DNA from: Fragilariopsis cylindrus CCMP1102
Lineage: Eukaryota; Bacillariophyta; Bacillariophyceae; Bacillariales; Bacillariaceae
Direction of reading: 5' to 3'
DNA length: 64,000 nt
Assembly (NCBI GenBank): GCA_900095095.1
Contig: FMBT01000289.1
Location: forward strand, 1,197,827 to 1,261,826
How positions within the stretch are numbered: position 1 is the first letter of the stretch; each line of letters opens with the position of its first letter. Under the pieces are notes generated by a model. That model saw nothing but the letters and a program-made list of their open reading frames with translations. It was not told where the DNA came from and made no database searches. Made by a program: the position numbers and the translations under genes. Shown piece after piece: positions 10,956-21,585 of the stretch.

Positions 10956-11870
10956 ATGATTCTCAGTAGACCAACAATTTCTAGCTTACGAAGCTGTGCG
11001 TTCAAAGGGACAGCGTCATCGCTACATTGTCGACGAGTCGTCAGTACAAGCAGGTTGCATTACTATCCTACGGTAGTAAAACGCAGACTGACTACTCCAC
11101 CACCGTCTCCTCCTCCTCCTCCTCCTCCTCCTCCTCCATCCAATCCAAAAAGTAGTAACAACAAAAATAATCTTGTTTGGCAAGTAGGTACTGTATGTGC
11201 GGTATTGGGTGCATACGTTATTGGAACTAGTTTTACTGGCGCTATTGCTGATAGAGCAAAAGAAAATGAAGACGATGATAACATCGATGAAAAAACTTTA
11301 AAAGAAATAACCAATCGTGTATACTTCGATATGAGTATTGATGGTAAAGAAGTCGGACAAATCATCATTGGATTATACGGTAATGCAGTACCTAAGACGG
11401 TATTGAACTTTGAAACATTGGTAAGGGGAGATACAACACATCCTCGTGGAAGAAAATTAGCATACGAGGGTAGTACGTTTCATAGAGTTATACCCGACTT
11501 TATGTTACAAGGCGGTGACTTCACTAATGTGGATGGTACAGGTGGTATGTCTATCTATGGTGATAAATTTGCTGATGAAAAAAATGGATTAAGACGATTT
11601 AGACACACGGATGCTGGAATATTATCAATGGCAAATTCCGGTAAAAATACTAATGGTTCACAATTTTTTATTACAACAAAAGCAACACCTTGGTTGGACG
11701 AAAAACATGTTATTTTCGGTAGAGTCATATATGGAATGAATGTTGTTCGACATATTGAAAATTATGGTAATCCATCAGGAACACCAAGTGGACTAATTAA
11801 GATTGATAGATGTGGAATTTTAGATACTTCTCCTTCGTCTTCTTCGAATGCTGAAAGTGTGAAAGTGTAA
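10956..11870 (+). CDS. Membrane-anchored or organellar cyclophilin (peptidyl-prolyl isomerase)
   Basis: Peptidyl-prolyl cis-trans isomerase that assists protein folding. The ATG at 10956 gives 304 residues. Residues 1-46 are Arg/Ser-rich and almost without acidic residues (MILSRPTISSLRSCAF...), like a mitochondrial presequence. A run of prolines (about 48-61) follows, then one hydrophobic segment (about 74-96). The cyclophilin domain covers about 122-292: GSTFHRVIPDFMLQGGDFT with catalytic Arg177, MANSGKNTNGSQFFIT, and PWLDEKHVIFG with the Trp246 that marks the cyclosporin-binding type. All active-site residues I can check are present. The layout suggests anchoring in an inner organellar membrane with a soluble catalytic domain, but this is inference. 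Confidence 0.92.
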   Translation: MILSRPTISSLRSCAFKGTASSLHCRRVVSTSRLHYYPTVVKRRLTTPPPSPPPPPPPPPPSNPKSSNNKNNLVWQVGTVCAVLGAYVIGTSFTGAIADRAKENEDDDNIDEKTLKEITNRVYFDMSIDGKEVGQIIIGLYGNAVPKTVLNFETLVRGDTTHPRGRKLAYEGSTFHRVIPDFMLQGGDFTNVDGTGGMSIYGDKFADEKNGLRRFRHTDAGILSMANSGKNTNGSQFFITTKATPWLDEKHVIFGRVIYGMNVVRHIENYGNPSGTPSGLIKIDRCGILDTSPSSSSNAESVKV

Positions 11871-12030
11871 GGTAGATGATTCGACGAAATAAAACAAACA
11901 AACAAACAAACATAAAAAAACAAATAGTAGACTAGTTCTTTAAAATACAAATCGTCGGCCTGCAAACAATGGACCTTATCAATTCAGATCATTAGAAGAA
12001 TAAAAAATTGTTTAGATTTATATATCATTA

Positions 12031-14310
12031 TCAGGGTTTGCCTTCGTCGATCCATTCTATAGTCTTTTTAGCCAGAACGTATTCTTTTACTCCTCCGTCG
12101 TCATATTTCACTCGGTGTTTTCCTGTTGACTGATCGTAGGATAAGATAGTCCCCGCATATAGTTTTCCTTTGGCCCATTTGACTTTAAGTCTCTTTCCAA
12201 TTAAATTCTCACTTTTTGCCTTTGTTTCTTTTATGGTTTCTTTCAAGGAGGATACAATCTTATCTTCGTGCTGCTTCCATTCCTCATTGTAGCAGTATTC
12301 TTCGTTATCTTCTTCTTCTGGAATAGAATACACCAGTAGACTCGCTGCGAAATAAGTGTAGTCCTTTTTTCCCCTGCCGCCGCCGCCGCCTCCACGGATC
12401 TTGTCTTCTACAACACCACCCATCATCCGAATAGCTCGATTTTCCGAAATCGGTTGACATACATCATCATCAATCAACACCCACGACATCTTATTTCGAA
12501 GCAGAGTGATGGAATGGCCACCTTCCCAGTCGTCATCGTCTACGTCGTTAGTGTCGTCAATTTCAATCACCTGCACTATTGCTCCTTGAAGGACGAGACC
12601 TGTGGGTGTTGAAGATGACAGTGAAGGATGTTGGCGATGAAACGATTCGTTTTCTGTAGTTTTATCGTGGTCATTACTACTAATGATATAGGTTGTAACA
12701 CCACTATTGGGAACACTTTCATACGTCGTTTTTGTTGCTGGTACTGCTGCGAAAGATGATGTATTCAGAGTTAACGGCACGTGTACGTAATCGAATCTAA
12801 AAAATGAAGATGACGATAAATCTCGTCCCTCAATATCATCATCTTCTTCACCTTCCCTGTCTGCTTCTGTTGTTTGTACCTGTGTTACCGGTACAATGTA
12901 ACGATCTAATAGTGATCTTCGAAACCTTTTCACAGAGAACTGAGGTCGATCTAAATGTAGTAACCACACTCGAGGAATGCGTTGAATCTCGATTCGTTTG
13001 GTGGTTGTCCATTCTATATCGTCGTTGCTGCTGCTGCTGCTGCTACTGCCACTGCTACTATTGCTACTGTCACCGTTGTCGTCGCTGTCATCATTATCGT
13101 CATCATCATCGTCATCATTATCGACATCATCATCGTCATCATCGTCATCATCATCACTGCATTTATTGTCATGGGAGTAATCGCGACAAATTACTTCCCG
13201 TTCTGAATACGAGTCAGGCGACAATGTGTCCCAAGGATAGCTCGATCCTTGAATTTTTTGTGGCTGAAAAATCTCATTTAAAGCTTTGATTATACTCCAT
13301 CCACTACTACTACTACTACTACTACTATTAGTACTACTACTGCTACCGTCATTGGTGACGGCGTCATCAGTGTTCTGTTGATGAAGACTCGAATCAGGAT
13401 TTACGTCGTGACGGAATTTTAAGACTAAAGGAGACGACATCGATTTGTTCTTAGCGGATTTTTTAATGCGTTGTAAGAATCGTCTTTGATGAGGAAGATT
13501 AATTCTACCAGTTTCGTCACTATCGTTCTCTCTTCGATCGTTCGGATAATTATCGAGTAGGTTCTCAGCAGATGTTGTCGTCGTCGTTATTTTTTCTGAC
13601 GCAGTAGTACATGTAGTAGTGCATGTAGTAGTAGTAGCAGCAAATATATCAGATATCGGACGACGTCCCTCTAAAACTTGTCTAGTTTCTCCTTCCCAAA
13701 TCGATACATTCAGTATGTTTTTCCATATCGACCCACCTTCTTTTGATAGGAGTTGTAATAGACAAGACAAGCTCGTGGTAGCGTCTCCCACTTGATTCGG
13801 ATCCAATCCTTGTTGTTGTATATAGGTATAAAGTCGATTAGGATTCCACGGAGAAGGAGATATGTTATTATTTGCGTCATCGTCATCGTCATCGTCCTCA
13901 TCATCATCATCATCACCGTCATCGTTTTGTCGTTGCGTTTTTTTTGTAGTACGAACAAAATCAACCAATTCTCTCATTAGCGGCTGCGATGATGTCGACA
14001 ATAAAAACAATGAATCGAAATCGAAATCATTATCATCATGGAATCCATCATTGTTGTTCCCTTCTTGCTTTTCCTTCCTTTTCTCTTCTTCTTCTTCGAC
14101 AACTATTCTGTACAACGCAGAACGTACGGTAGGGATAGCGTTACATAGTATTTGAATTGCGCAAGCGACGTGACAAGAAACCTTTGATACGTTGCGAATT
14201 CCTCGACCTTGTCGTTGTCGTCGTCGTGGTCGACTATTCTTCGTATTGTAATTGTAGCAGTTCGACGTATTACTACTACCACTACCACTAACAGCACATG
14301 GCGAATCCAT
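12031..14310 (-). CDS. USP-like ubiquitin hydrolase with C-terminal Tudor-like module
   Basis: A 759-residue protein of the ubiquitin-specific protease type, predicted to cleave or bind ubiquitin. The Cys box is GIRNVSKVSCHVACAIQIL, with Cys46 spaced seven residues from Gln53 as in the canonical USP Cys box. The His region reads DDWEGGHSITLLR...WVLIDDDVCQPI near residue 600, and YFAASLLVYSI fits the last USP strand. Between them, WLLHLDRPQFSVKRFRR resembles the central HLKRF block. Very long Asp/Ser inserts (about 395-435) split the fold. The end (about 703-757), GKRLKVKWAKGKLYAGTI...YDDGGVKEYV, looks like a Tudor/SGF29-type module. The Cys box has one extra residue and lacks the GNTCY wording, so activity is uncertain. 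Single exon; open frames on the other strand here are shadows of the Asp repeats. Confidence 0.72.
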   Translation of the reverse strand: MDSPCAVSGSGSSNTSNCYNYNTKNSRPRRRQRQGRGIRNVSKVSCHVACAIQILCNAIPTVRSALYRIVVEEEEEKRKEKQEGNNNDGFHDDNDFDFDSLFLLSTSSQPLMRELVDFVRTTKKTQRQNDDGDDDDDEDDDDDDDANNNISPSPWNPNRLYTYIQQQGLDPNQVGDATTSLSCLLQLLSKEGGSIWKNILNVSIWEGETRQVLEGRRPISDIFAATTTTCTTTCTTASEKITTTTTSAENLLDNYPNDRRENDSDETGRINLPHQRRFLQRIKKSAKNKSMSSPLVLKFRHDVNPDSSLHQQNTDDAVTNDGSSSSTNSSSSSSSSGWSIIKALNEIFQPQKIQGSSYPWDTLSPDSYSEREVICRDYSHDNKCSDDDDDDDDDDVDNDDDDDDDNDDSDDNGDSSNSSSGSSSSSSSNDDIEWTTTKRIEIQRIPRVWLLHLDRPQFSVKRFRRSLLDRYIVPVTQVQTTEADREGEEDDDIEGRDLSSSSFFRFDYVHVPLTLNTSSFAAVPATKTTYESVPNSGVTTYIISSNDHDKTTENESFHRQHPSLSSSTPTGLVLQGAIVQVIEIDDTNDVDDDDWEGGHSITLLRNKMSWVLIDDDVCQPISENRAIRMMGGVVEDKIRGGGGGGRGKKDYTYFAASLLVYSIPEEEDNEEYCYNEEWKQHEDKIVSSLKETIKETKAKSENLIGKRLKVKWAKGKLYAGTILSYDQSTGKHRVKYDDGGVKEYVLAKKTIEWIDEGKP
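13020..13160. repeat. Trinucleotide repeat tract coding poly-Ser and poly-Asp
   Basis: Imperfect GCT/ATC/GTC triplet runs inside the USP-like gene that encode Ser- and Asp-rich stretches on the minus strand. They also create long open frames on the other strand that should not be read as genes. Confidence 0.9.
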
Positions 14311-14547
14311 TTACTTAATATACAATACTACACTCTCTATTAGCTAAATAGATACATTGAACATACAATATGGGCCATACTGTATACAGACGATCTTCAT
14401 TTATTGAGATGGTTGATGAGGTCGATGAGTTATGAGTTTTAAGTTTTAGCTCTTCAATTTTTCAGCTGTTCTAAAGCCAAACAAGACTCGAATGAGTCCT
14501 GATATTGAGTACGGCCCTGTACAAAAAACGAAAATTAAATTAAACTA

Positions 14548-14590
14548 CTAAACTAAACTAAACTAAACTAAACTAAACTAACTAAACTAA
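14548..14590. repeat. ACTAA pentanucleotide microsatellite
   Basis: About eight consecutive units of (A)ACTA, slightly interrupted near the end where one unit is shortened. No coding role. Confidence 0.85.
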
Positions 14591-14643
14591 GGAATTTTAG
14601 AATTGTTTTGTTGCGTTTTTTTTATAATTCTTTATCTAAAATA

Positions 14644-15101
14644 ATGTTAATGCTTGTCCTATTAGTTCTATATTTGGAAACTAGTAGTGCATTGGACCAA
14701 TTCTCTTGGCACTACAATGCACTTGGATTCACACTAGGAGCAAGGCTTGGAAACAGCACTTGGATCGGATCAAGTTTTTGGATGGAACTGGGTCCAACAC
14801 TGAAATACTAACTTGTGTCCAAGCTAGCTAAGGGTAGAACTCGAGGCAAAACTTGAGATGGAGCTGGCTGTTGATTGCTTACCATCGATCCGCTCTAAGA
14901 ACCACAGTAGGGGCAGTATTACTAGGATTACCGTTTGGATTCAATGTTGATGCTCTGCTGGAATCAAGACTTTGGGTGAAACTGGGGGCACCACTCAGCG
15001 ATACAACTGGTACCAAACTATGGATAGAACTGGGCAAAGAGCTGGGTAAGTCATTCTTGTCGACACTCGGATCGACACTTGGAAAGAGAATGATAAAATA
15101 A
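14644..15101 (+). pseudogene. Possible decayed Leu/Gly-repeat secreted protein (two short frames)
   Basis: Two neighbouring frames, 14644-14811 and 14853-15101, carry related wording: LGARLGNSTWIGSSFWMELG in the first, and TKLWIELGKELGKSFLSTLG in the second, both built on ELG/TLG steps. The first begins with a hydrophobic stretch (MLMLVLLVLYLETSSA) that looks like a signal peptide. A stop and a spacer of about 40 bases separate them. This could be one broken gene, a gene with an unrecognised intron, or low-complexity sequence. I do not recognise a family. Confidence 0.3.
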
Positions 15102-15787
15102 GATCAACTTCTTCGTTTTTAGTTGCAAATCCCAGGACCAGCTATCAACGACTCTAATTGTGGAATACTTTCATTGAATGTTACCAGTAAAGATAATGAG
15201 AAAGAATAATATATTTGTGTTCTAGTAGCAGGAACTGAAAGGTAGACGGAAGAGTAGATTTTTTGTTGGGGATGGATGTAGTAACGAGATGAAGCTAAAA
15301 ATTTGGGGAGAACGAAAGTCATGCTCTGTCGCTTTTCGAACAAAAAGTTGCATACTGTAGTTAAGCGAACTCGTCCTGTATTGGTTCGATTCGATGGAGG
15401 AGTATCATACGACGGAATATCATTTTTATCGAGTTGATTTCTATCTTTTATTCATATAAGGGAGGAACAGTAATTTTGTTCTACCTGGGCGGCGAAACGA
15501 TTATATCATGATAGTACTATCCAATTTTGAGAAATTACTACATGTACAATTTCTGAATTGACACAGTTGTCAAAGTAAATAATTATCATTGTTATTATCT
15601 TTTAATATTATTTGTAGACTAAGTCATTCTACAGAAGCCATAAAGTCTATCTTGTATTGGTAAATATATGCATCAAAGAATGGAATAATTGAGATTGGCG
15701 CCAAATCGAATCGAACCGTATAGAATAATGTCAAACGAGAGAAGTTTCCGTTTATTCTTTTTGCGACCATGTTGTTGAAATGACTAG

Positions 15788-16576
15788 CTATGGGGAACGA
15801 ATGTGAGAGAAGAACTTTCTCGTGCGAGCACCTGAAGTGGAATTCAATACGCTTGTTTGGTAAAGGCTCTTTACCGCATCCCGTTGATCCTCTGGCCACA
15901 AAGAAGGAATTTTATCGAATAAATTGTCGATCACTACATTAAGCTTCTTAATTGATGCTTTTTTTGATTCTGGTTCTTTCAATCGATCGGTATGTGCAAG
16001 CTTGTTCCCCTCATTCTTGACGAGTTTCGCAACTTCCATAGCTAGATGTTTCGTATTCTCATCGCAAACACCGCAATTTCCACTTCGTATATCGTAGATA
16101 ACTTCGCTAACGGCTTCACGTATATCCAATCCACAAAGTGGGTCTTCGCTGATGATCTTGCGCATGTGATTTTTAACGATCGATTCTGAGTGTGGAGACT
16201 TAAATGGTAGGAAAAGGTTCCTTCCAAAAGCAGTAAGACCCGTCGCTGCACTTTTTAATCCACGAGATACAGATGCCTTCACATCCTTCGCTGCGCGATC
16301 AAATCTAAGAGATGATAGTACGCTGCCTGTCCTGTAACCATCTTCAGATACTATCACGCTTTTCGTTGCAAGATGATTTCCACGAGGTGACGTTTCGTTG
16401 TTTGCCATATGACCATCTTCAGGTACCGTATTGTATTCATCCTTAGGGACTTTCTCTTGGATTTCTCCAACGCTATCACTATCGAGTTTCGACGAGCCTT
16501 TATCTTGCATTTCCTTCTCCTGGACTATTGCGTTCGATTTCGATTTCGTTGTCGATGACGATGACGATGTCGTTGT

Positions 16577-16609
<33 letters not shown>

Positions 16610-17799
16610 CGACGACGACGACGATGTCGATGTCGATACCGATGTCGCTACAGGCGGCATTTGGAAAGCCATCGATCTCATACTCGATTTCATCTTATTT
16701 CTTCTTTCTTTTGTGGCTCTAGCAACAATTTCTTGGTCTTTCTCTTCACGTATTTGTGTCATAAGATTGGGTGCAATCCGCTCGTATTGTTCAATACTTT
16801 GATTCTTTGAATCAATTGCAGAACGGCTTAGATTTTCCGCAGAACGGCCTAGATTTTCCGTAGAACAAAAGCCATTTTCAATATTGCTACCTAGCTTGGT
16901 CATAGCGTCAAACCCATGATTGACGGTACTGGACCTGTTTTCAAAGGTAGAATCATTAGCAACGGTATCGATAATATTACTAATTCCACCAGCTCCCCCT
17001 GTAACGCCATTCATTCCAGTTTTAACGCCATCTATTCCATTATTAATGGTATCGATCCCCTTTTCAATAGTATCGATCCCCTTTTCAAGAGTATCACATG
17101 TTCGCGAATGTATTTCGTTCACATTTGACTTCGCTACTTTTACTGCCTCGTTCTTCGTTTGTCGATAGACATGTTCCCGTTCGTTACGAGAAACACGTTG
17201 TTCCTCTTGATGTTCTTTGAAATGTGTCGGGGAAAGCATCTCCGAATTACTTCTACGACCTTTTTTGACGTGAGTTAAAGATCCCGATGCTTTTTCTCTG
17301 TCTCTTTTTCTCTTTTTTGATCCGGTAGTTTGTGCATTCTTTCTTACCCTCGCTTCATCTTTCGTAAGACATTTCCTTGGAGTAAAAGATCCCGATGCTA
17401 CTTCCCTGTCTCTTTTTTTCTTTTTTGAATCGACAGTTTGTGCATTCTTTGCTAATCTCGCTTCATCTTCCGTAAGATGTTTCCTTGGGCGGCCTAGATT
17501 TTGGGTGGAAGTACATGGCTTCGATAGTGGCTCCACATCTTTTTGCTGCCTTGTCGTTTGATTGGTAAAGACACTGGAGGTGTCGAAGCGGTTGGTACCG
17601 ATGCGATTGGTTGCGATACTGGAGATGCCCACGCTGTTGATGCCGTTGTTGGAGTTGTCGAAGCCAATCGATCGTAATTACTCGATTCTGACGTCAAATA
17701 AGTAGGATCGGAATTATGATCTGAACTCATGGTGCTGTTGCTGTGATTGTTGGTATTGATGTTGATGTTGTTAAATGTACTTTTTGTCGATGTTAACAT
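15788..17799 (-). CDS. Hypothetical repeat-rich Lys/Ser protein, 5' end unresolved
   Basis: The main frame is open from 17677 to 15788 but has no ATG for its first 170 or so codons (it can only begin at GTG 17632 or internally). An ATG frame from 17799, MSSDHNSDPTYL..., overlaps it in another phase, so an intron or a frameshift must join them; I could not fix the junction. The product has a tandem motif of about 34 residues (PRKxLTxDEARxxKNAQT...SKKxKRDREVASGS, twice) that looks like a nuclear signal, Ile-Asp steps (EKGIDTIEKGIDTINNGID), a poly-Ser/Thr run, and a C-terminal region of about 130 residues with IYDIRSGNCGVCDENTKHLA and KKASIKKLNVVIDNLFDKIP that could fold. No known family recognised. 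Confidence 0.6.
16548..16628. repeat. Trinucleotide repeat coding poly-Ser/Thr
   Basis: GAT/GAC/GTC triplets on the plus strand encode the Ser/Thr run of the minus-strand gene. Any plus-strand frame here is an Asp-run shadow. Confidence 0.85.
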
Positions 17800-17912
17800 A
17801 ACTTAGTTCTTTTTGATTATTTTCTTTTATTAGAAAGTGTGACAATTATTTCCTCTCGAATTTTCGGTACCGTACCAAAAGAAAGGAAAAAATCATTATT
17901 TCTTCCGAATTA

Positions 17913-17957
17913 TTTCTTCCTCTATTCTTTGACGGCGTCAAAGAATAGAGGAAGAAA
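17913..17957. repeat. Perfect inverted repeat, 21-base arms with 3-base loop
   Basis: Left arm 17913-17933 (TTTCTTCCTCTATTCTTTGAC), spacer GGC, right arm 17937-17957, its exact reverse complement. About 115 bases on, at roughly 18040-18085, a diverged version keeps the centre GACCGGCGTCAAAGAATGAGG, and the downstream text (AAGAGATNANATCGCTAAA) is also repeated, so the whole unit has been duplicated in tandem. Confidence 0.9.
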
Positions 17958-18593
17958 AACAGAGGAAGAAAAAAAGAGATGAAATCGCTAAATTAAAACG
18001 TATTTTGTCACGTTGATTGTTTCCTCTCCAATCATTTCCTTCCGAGTTTTCGACCGGCGTCAAAGAATGAGGAAGGAAAAGTGTAGAAGGAAAAGAATAG
18101 AGGAGGAAAAAAAGAGATCATATCGCTAAAGTAAACCGTGTTTTTTTCCGTTTTTTCTTCCGTTTTTCATGGTTTGAATTGATTTTGAAACAAACAGGGG
18201 ATGATGCGCTGTTTGTTTGATATTATTCTGCCTACCCGCCTCTTTGTTTGAGAACTGCATCCACTTCCTAACTCACCCAATAATTGTTGTGTTGTCGTGC
18301 TTTTTCTTCATCTTTCTTTCGTCATTCTTTCTCTAATATAATGTTCTATGCTTTACATCTTTCCTCGCACTTTGGCCGTGACGGAGAAGAAGTTGAATGT
18401 CGTGATCGATCGTTGTTGTTATTGTTGTTGTGACAACTTGTAGAATCCCGCACTTCTTCATCGTCGTGAACTTTTGTTCTCAGACATATAATCATAGCAT
18501 TTTCAATACTTGTTCGGTTGATTTTTCATCTTGAATACATCATATTTAAATACTATGCTAAATGCTTTTGTGTTTTCCACTTTTTGAGTTACT

Positions 18594-18642
18594 TTTGACA
18601 TTTGACATTTGACATTTGATATTTGACATTTGACATCTGACA
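18594..18642. repeat. TTTGACA heptamer tandem array
   Basis: Seven consecutive 7-base units of TTTGACA; the fourth reads TTTGATA and the seventh TCTGACA. Confidence 0.92.
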
Positions 18643-19190
18643 TACAGTTCGACAGTACTGACAGCACACTTCGTATGATCATGGGACTGGATTTGATACA
18701 ATTGCATCTCTGCGCGCCACAACGTTCTACTATACTCGAAGCACTAATTTTCAACCGTATTCCGCGCAATCTCGCATTGTCGAATCTCTGGTAGTCCTTG
18801 GCCGAATTTTTTACAAATTGTTAAGTAATATCATATACAGTTTTCACGACTAATACTCAAGCATACACGATTGAAATTTTTATTATTGTATTCAACTGCC
18901 TCCGAGCAGGACGTAATGAAAGAATGAATGGTCAAACGTCGATGAATAAACATCTATCTTTTAAGAAAGAATGAGCATTTCGAAAAGACACAACCAAAAG
19001 TGTGAAAAGGAAAGAGACTGTCGAAAAGTATAGGATGTTGTAGAAACACTACATTGCTAGATTCACGACAAGACTTCAAAAACTATATATAGATCATCAT
19101 AGCATCATCGACGCTACTCGTCCAGTAGTTTTCAAAATATTATTATCTTCAACCTTTGGCTGACTTATATTACATCACGATATATCGTAT

Positions 19191-19191
<1 letters not shown>

Positions 19192-19237
<46 letters not shown>
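19192..19237. repeat. AT dinucleotide microsatellite in 5' leader
   Basis: A run of alternating TA, with a few interrupting C bases at its left end, ends three bases before the chosen ATG of the RING fusion gene. Confidence 0.9.
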
Positions 19238-19239
<2 letters not shown>

Positions 19240-19243
<4 letters not shown>

Positions 19244-21585
19244 CGAATCCAATAGTAGTCAATGACGATTCGTCATACGCGTCAACGTTTTCCTCTAAAG
19301 AAGATTTTTTGCTCGTGCTGGTATCAAGCAGCATTATACCGGGATCTAATCAAGAACTACAAATGAAGAACCAACAAATAGCATTAACAATACTAGAAGA
19401 TATCGGTATCCAGCCCGAAGTTTTAGATGCTGCCGATCCAAATAATGATATCGTCCGTGACGAATTATTCGGTATGTCTGGTATTAATGGAAATTTTCCT
19501 CAATTCTTTTTAGTACAAGGAGATCAAACATCATTCTTTGCTGACTTTATGGAACTGGACACGATGCATAAAGAGGGTACACTCGCTGAATGGCTTGGAA
19601 TGGAAATTCCTTTAGTAACGGCACTAAGAAGGCCCGACAACAAACCAGTAAATGCGAATACGAATACGAATAATACGAATACGAATACGAATACGAATAC
19701 GACAAATATCCCCAATGTCGCATCAGCTACCAAGATATTGAGTTCCATGGTTGATGTTTCTGACGCACAACAGCATCATCATAAACAACAACAACAACAA
19801 CAACAAAATCACGAGTGCGAAGAAAAGGAATTTATACCGACGGCAACGACACAAGAAGAATGGTCCGATCCATTATTACTTGAACGATATGAAGATGAAA
19901 TCTCGGCTCTGGAAACTTTCCTGAACGAACGAGAGCAGGAAGAAGGTCATCAACACGACGACAAAATTCAAGAAGAAAACGAGAAAACAACTACTATCCC
20001 GAATGAGAAGGAGGAGAGGATTAGATTGGAAAAAAAGGAAGTAACCTCCTTCTCTAAAAATAGGGACAGAGGTAAAGAACGAAAAGTTCGTAAAAAGAGC
20101 TCCCAAAAGCATACTATTGCATCCTCGGCGGTTGACAATACCATGGACAAGCACCAGGGGGAACAAGAGGAAGATGTATCTACTGCATGTATTTATGAAG
20201 TTCCGAATCTGCAATCTATGCAGTCCCTTATATCTTCCGAAGTTGACGAGGTCGAGACTAGTGCTACTAATAGTTCTGACTTGGTCCTACGAATTCAACC
20301 TGATAAGGATATACATTTTTGGTTGAGGGACGATTCCCCAAGATGTACAATCACCTTGTCGAACATAGGAACGTCACACTCGCCACTAGCTTTCAAGATC
20401 AAATCTTCCGACAATCATCGGTATATGGTTCATCCAAGTGTGGGTATCGTCAAGCCGCAAACGACCGTACCTATTACAGTCTTCTTATTGGATGAAGCGA
20501 AGGAAGAACTTTCGACTATCTTTCGTAAGCTAGGATCGACTATGGAGTTCCAACAAAATATCCACGACAATTTGTCGATAGAATGGTGTGGAGCATCCAC
20601 CGATTTTTGTAGTCAATTAATTGGAGATTACGATAGAGACTTCGGTACATTGTTGTCGTACTGGGATAGTAGTCGTCGTCGAAACAATGATTGTTGGTCA
20701 TCAGAAGAATCTGTTCTTCGTATCCAAATCAATACCGATGGACAGATCTATAGTAATCGTTATCATCACCGCCATCAGTCATCAGAGGTGTCGTCACCAT
20801 TATCACCGTGTACAGCAACAACAGCAACTATTACACCAACGTCATCCTCGTCACCGTCAAGATCACATGAAGAAAAACAGTATCGTTATTCAAATAATAA
20901 GAATCGTGTCTCACCGTCATCGTTACACAGGAAGGGTAACATTAGTAGGGACGACATTCCGATCAATGTCTCCATGGAGACAATTTCGACACGATCCGAT
21001 ACCGAACAATTACTCGAAGCAGAGGTTGAACGACTTACATATAGATGCGAGGAATTGATAGCCGGACGTTCTATTATGGAAGGACAACTGAAAGAAGCTA
21101 ATGAGAAGGAAGAACGTTCCTCGTCGTCTCATTTTAGTGGCAGCAGTCATGACAATGGTACAATTCACAAGTTCCAGCTACAGCAAACCATTCGATGTGG
21201 ATATTGTTTGAAGGTATTCAAATCGGATCAGTCTAGTTTGAACACTCCTATTGCTAGTCAGTCGTGTGGTCATTCCATTTGTCGGAATTGTTGTCACGAA
21301 CGACTATCAACATCTCGAAAAGCCCGTCGCCGTCGACGGGATAAGAACATGGATAGTAGTCAACGACTGCGTAGTACAATACGTAGCGACTTATTCCTGT
21401 GCGGTGGGGATATGAATCAGGTCTATTCATCCTCCTCTGATGATGAAAATGAAGACTGCGAGTCTTGTCCCATATGTCGTGTACCAAAAGCCTTTCGAGA
21501 CGGAAAGTTGCATGTCAATGAAAGTCTATGTGGCGTGTTGAAACTCCTAGATGGCCAAAAGAAAATGGGAGAAATAAGTAAGTAA
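19240..21585 (+). CDS. SH3BGRL/glutaredoxin-like + MSP-like + RING finger fusion protein
   Basis: A 781-residue protein if begun at the ATG at 19240; the in-frame upstream codons only read through an AT microsatellite into Tyr/Ile repeats and are probably 5' UTR. Residues about 18-110 resemble the thioredoxin-fold SH3BGRL family (VLVSSSIIPGSNQEL, NNDIVRDELFGMSG, NFPQFFLVQGD, LAEWLGM). A charged coiled linker follows. Residues about 347-410 look like an MSP/VAP beta-sandwich (LRIQPDKDIHFWL, PRCTITLSNIGTS, YMVHPSVGIVKPQTTVPITV), which in VAP proteins binds FFAT peptides. The C-terminus (about 649-750) is a C3HC4 RING: CGYC, CGHSICRNC and CPIC, with a long Arg/Ser insert before the last pair. 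Likely a RING E3 ligase that may be membrane-contact targeted; this function is inference. Confidence 0.8.

Larger units (their letters stand above)
14311..15787. other. Intergenic region with ACTAA repeat and short Leu-Gly open frames
   Basis: An ACTAA pentamer array lies at about 14548-14590. Beyond it sit the two short open frames described separately (14644-15101). The remainder up to 15787 shows no gene I can support. Confidence 0.5.
17800..19239. other. Intergenic region with inverted repeat and heptamer array
   Basis: Divergent region between the minus-strand repeat protein and the plus-strand fusion protein. It holds the palindromic unit at 17880-18140, a heptamer array at 18594-18642, and an AT dinucleotide tract at 19192-19237 directly before the next start codon. 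No gene seen. Confidence 0.6.

Noticed and set aside
12804-13289. Long plus-strand frames rich in Cys/His/Ile/Ala
   Set aside because: They are antisense readings of the triplet repeats that encode Asp/Ser in the USP-like gene; no independent signal.
19156-19239. N-terminal extension with Tyr-Ile repeats on the RING fusion protein
   Set aside because: It is the AT microsatellite read in frame; the ATG at 19240 is the sensible start.
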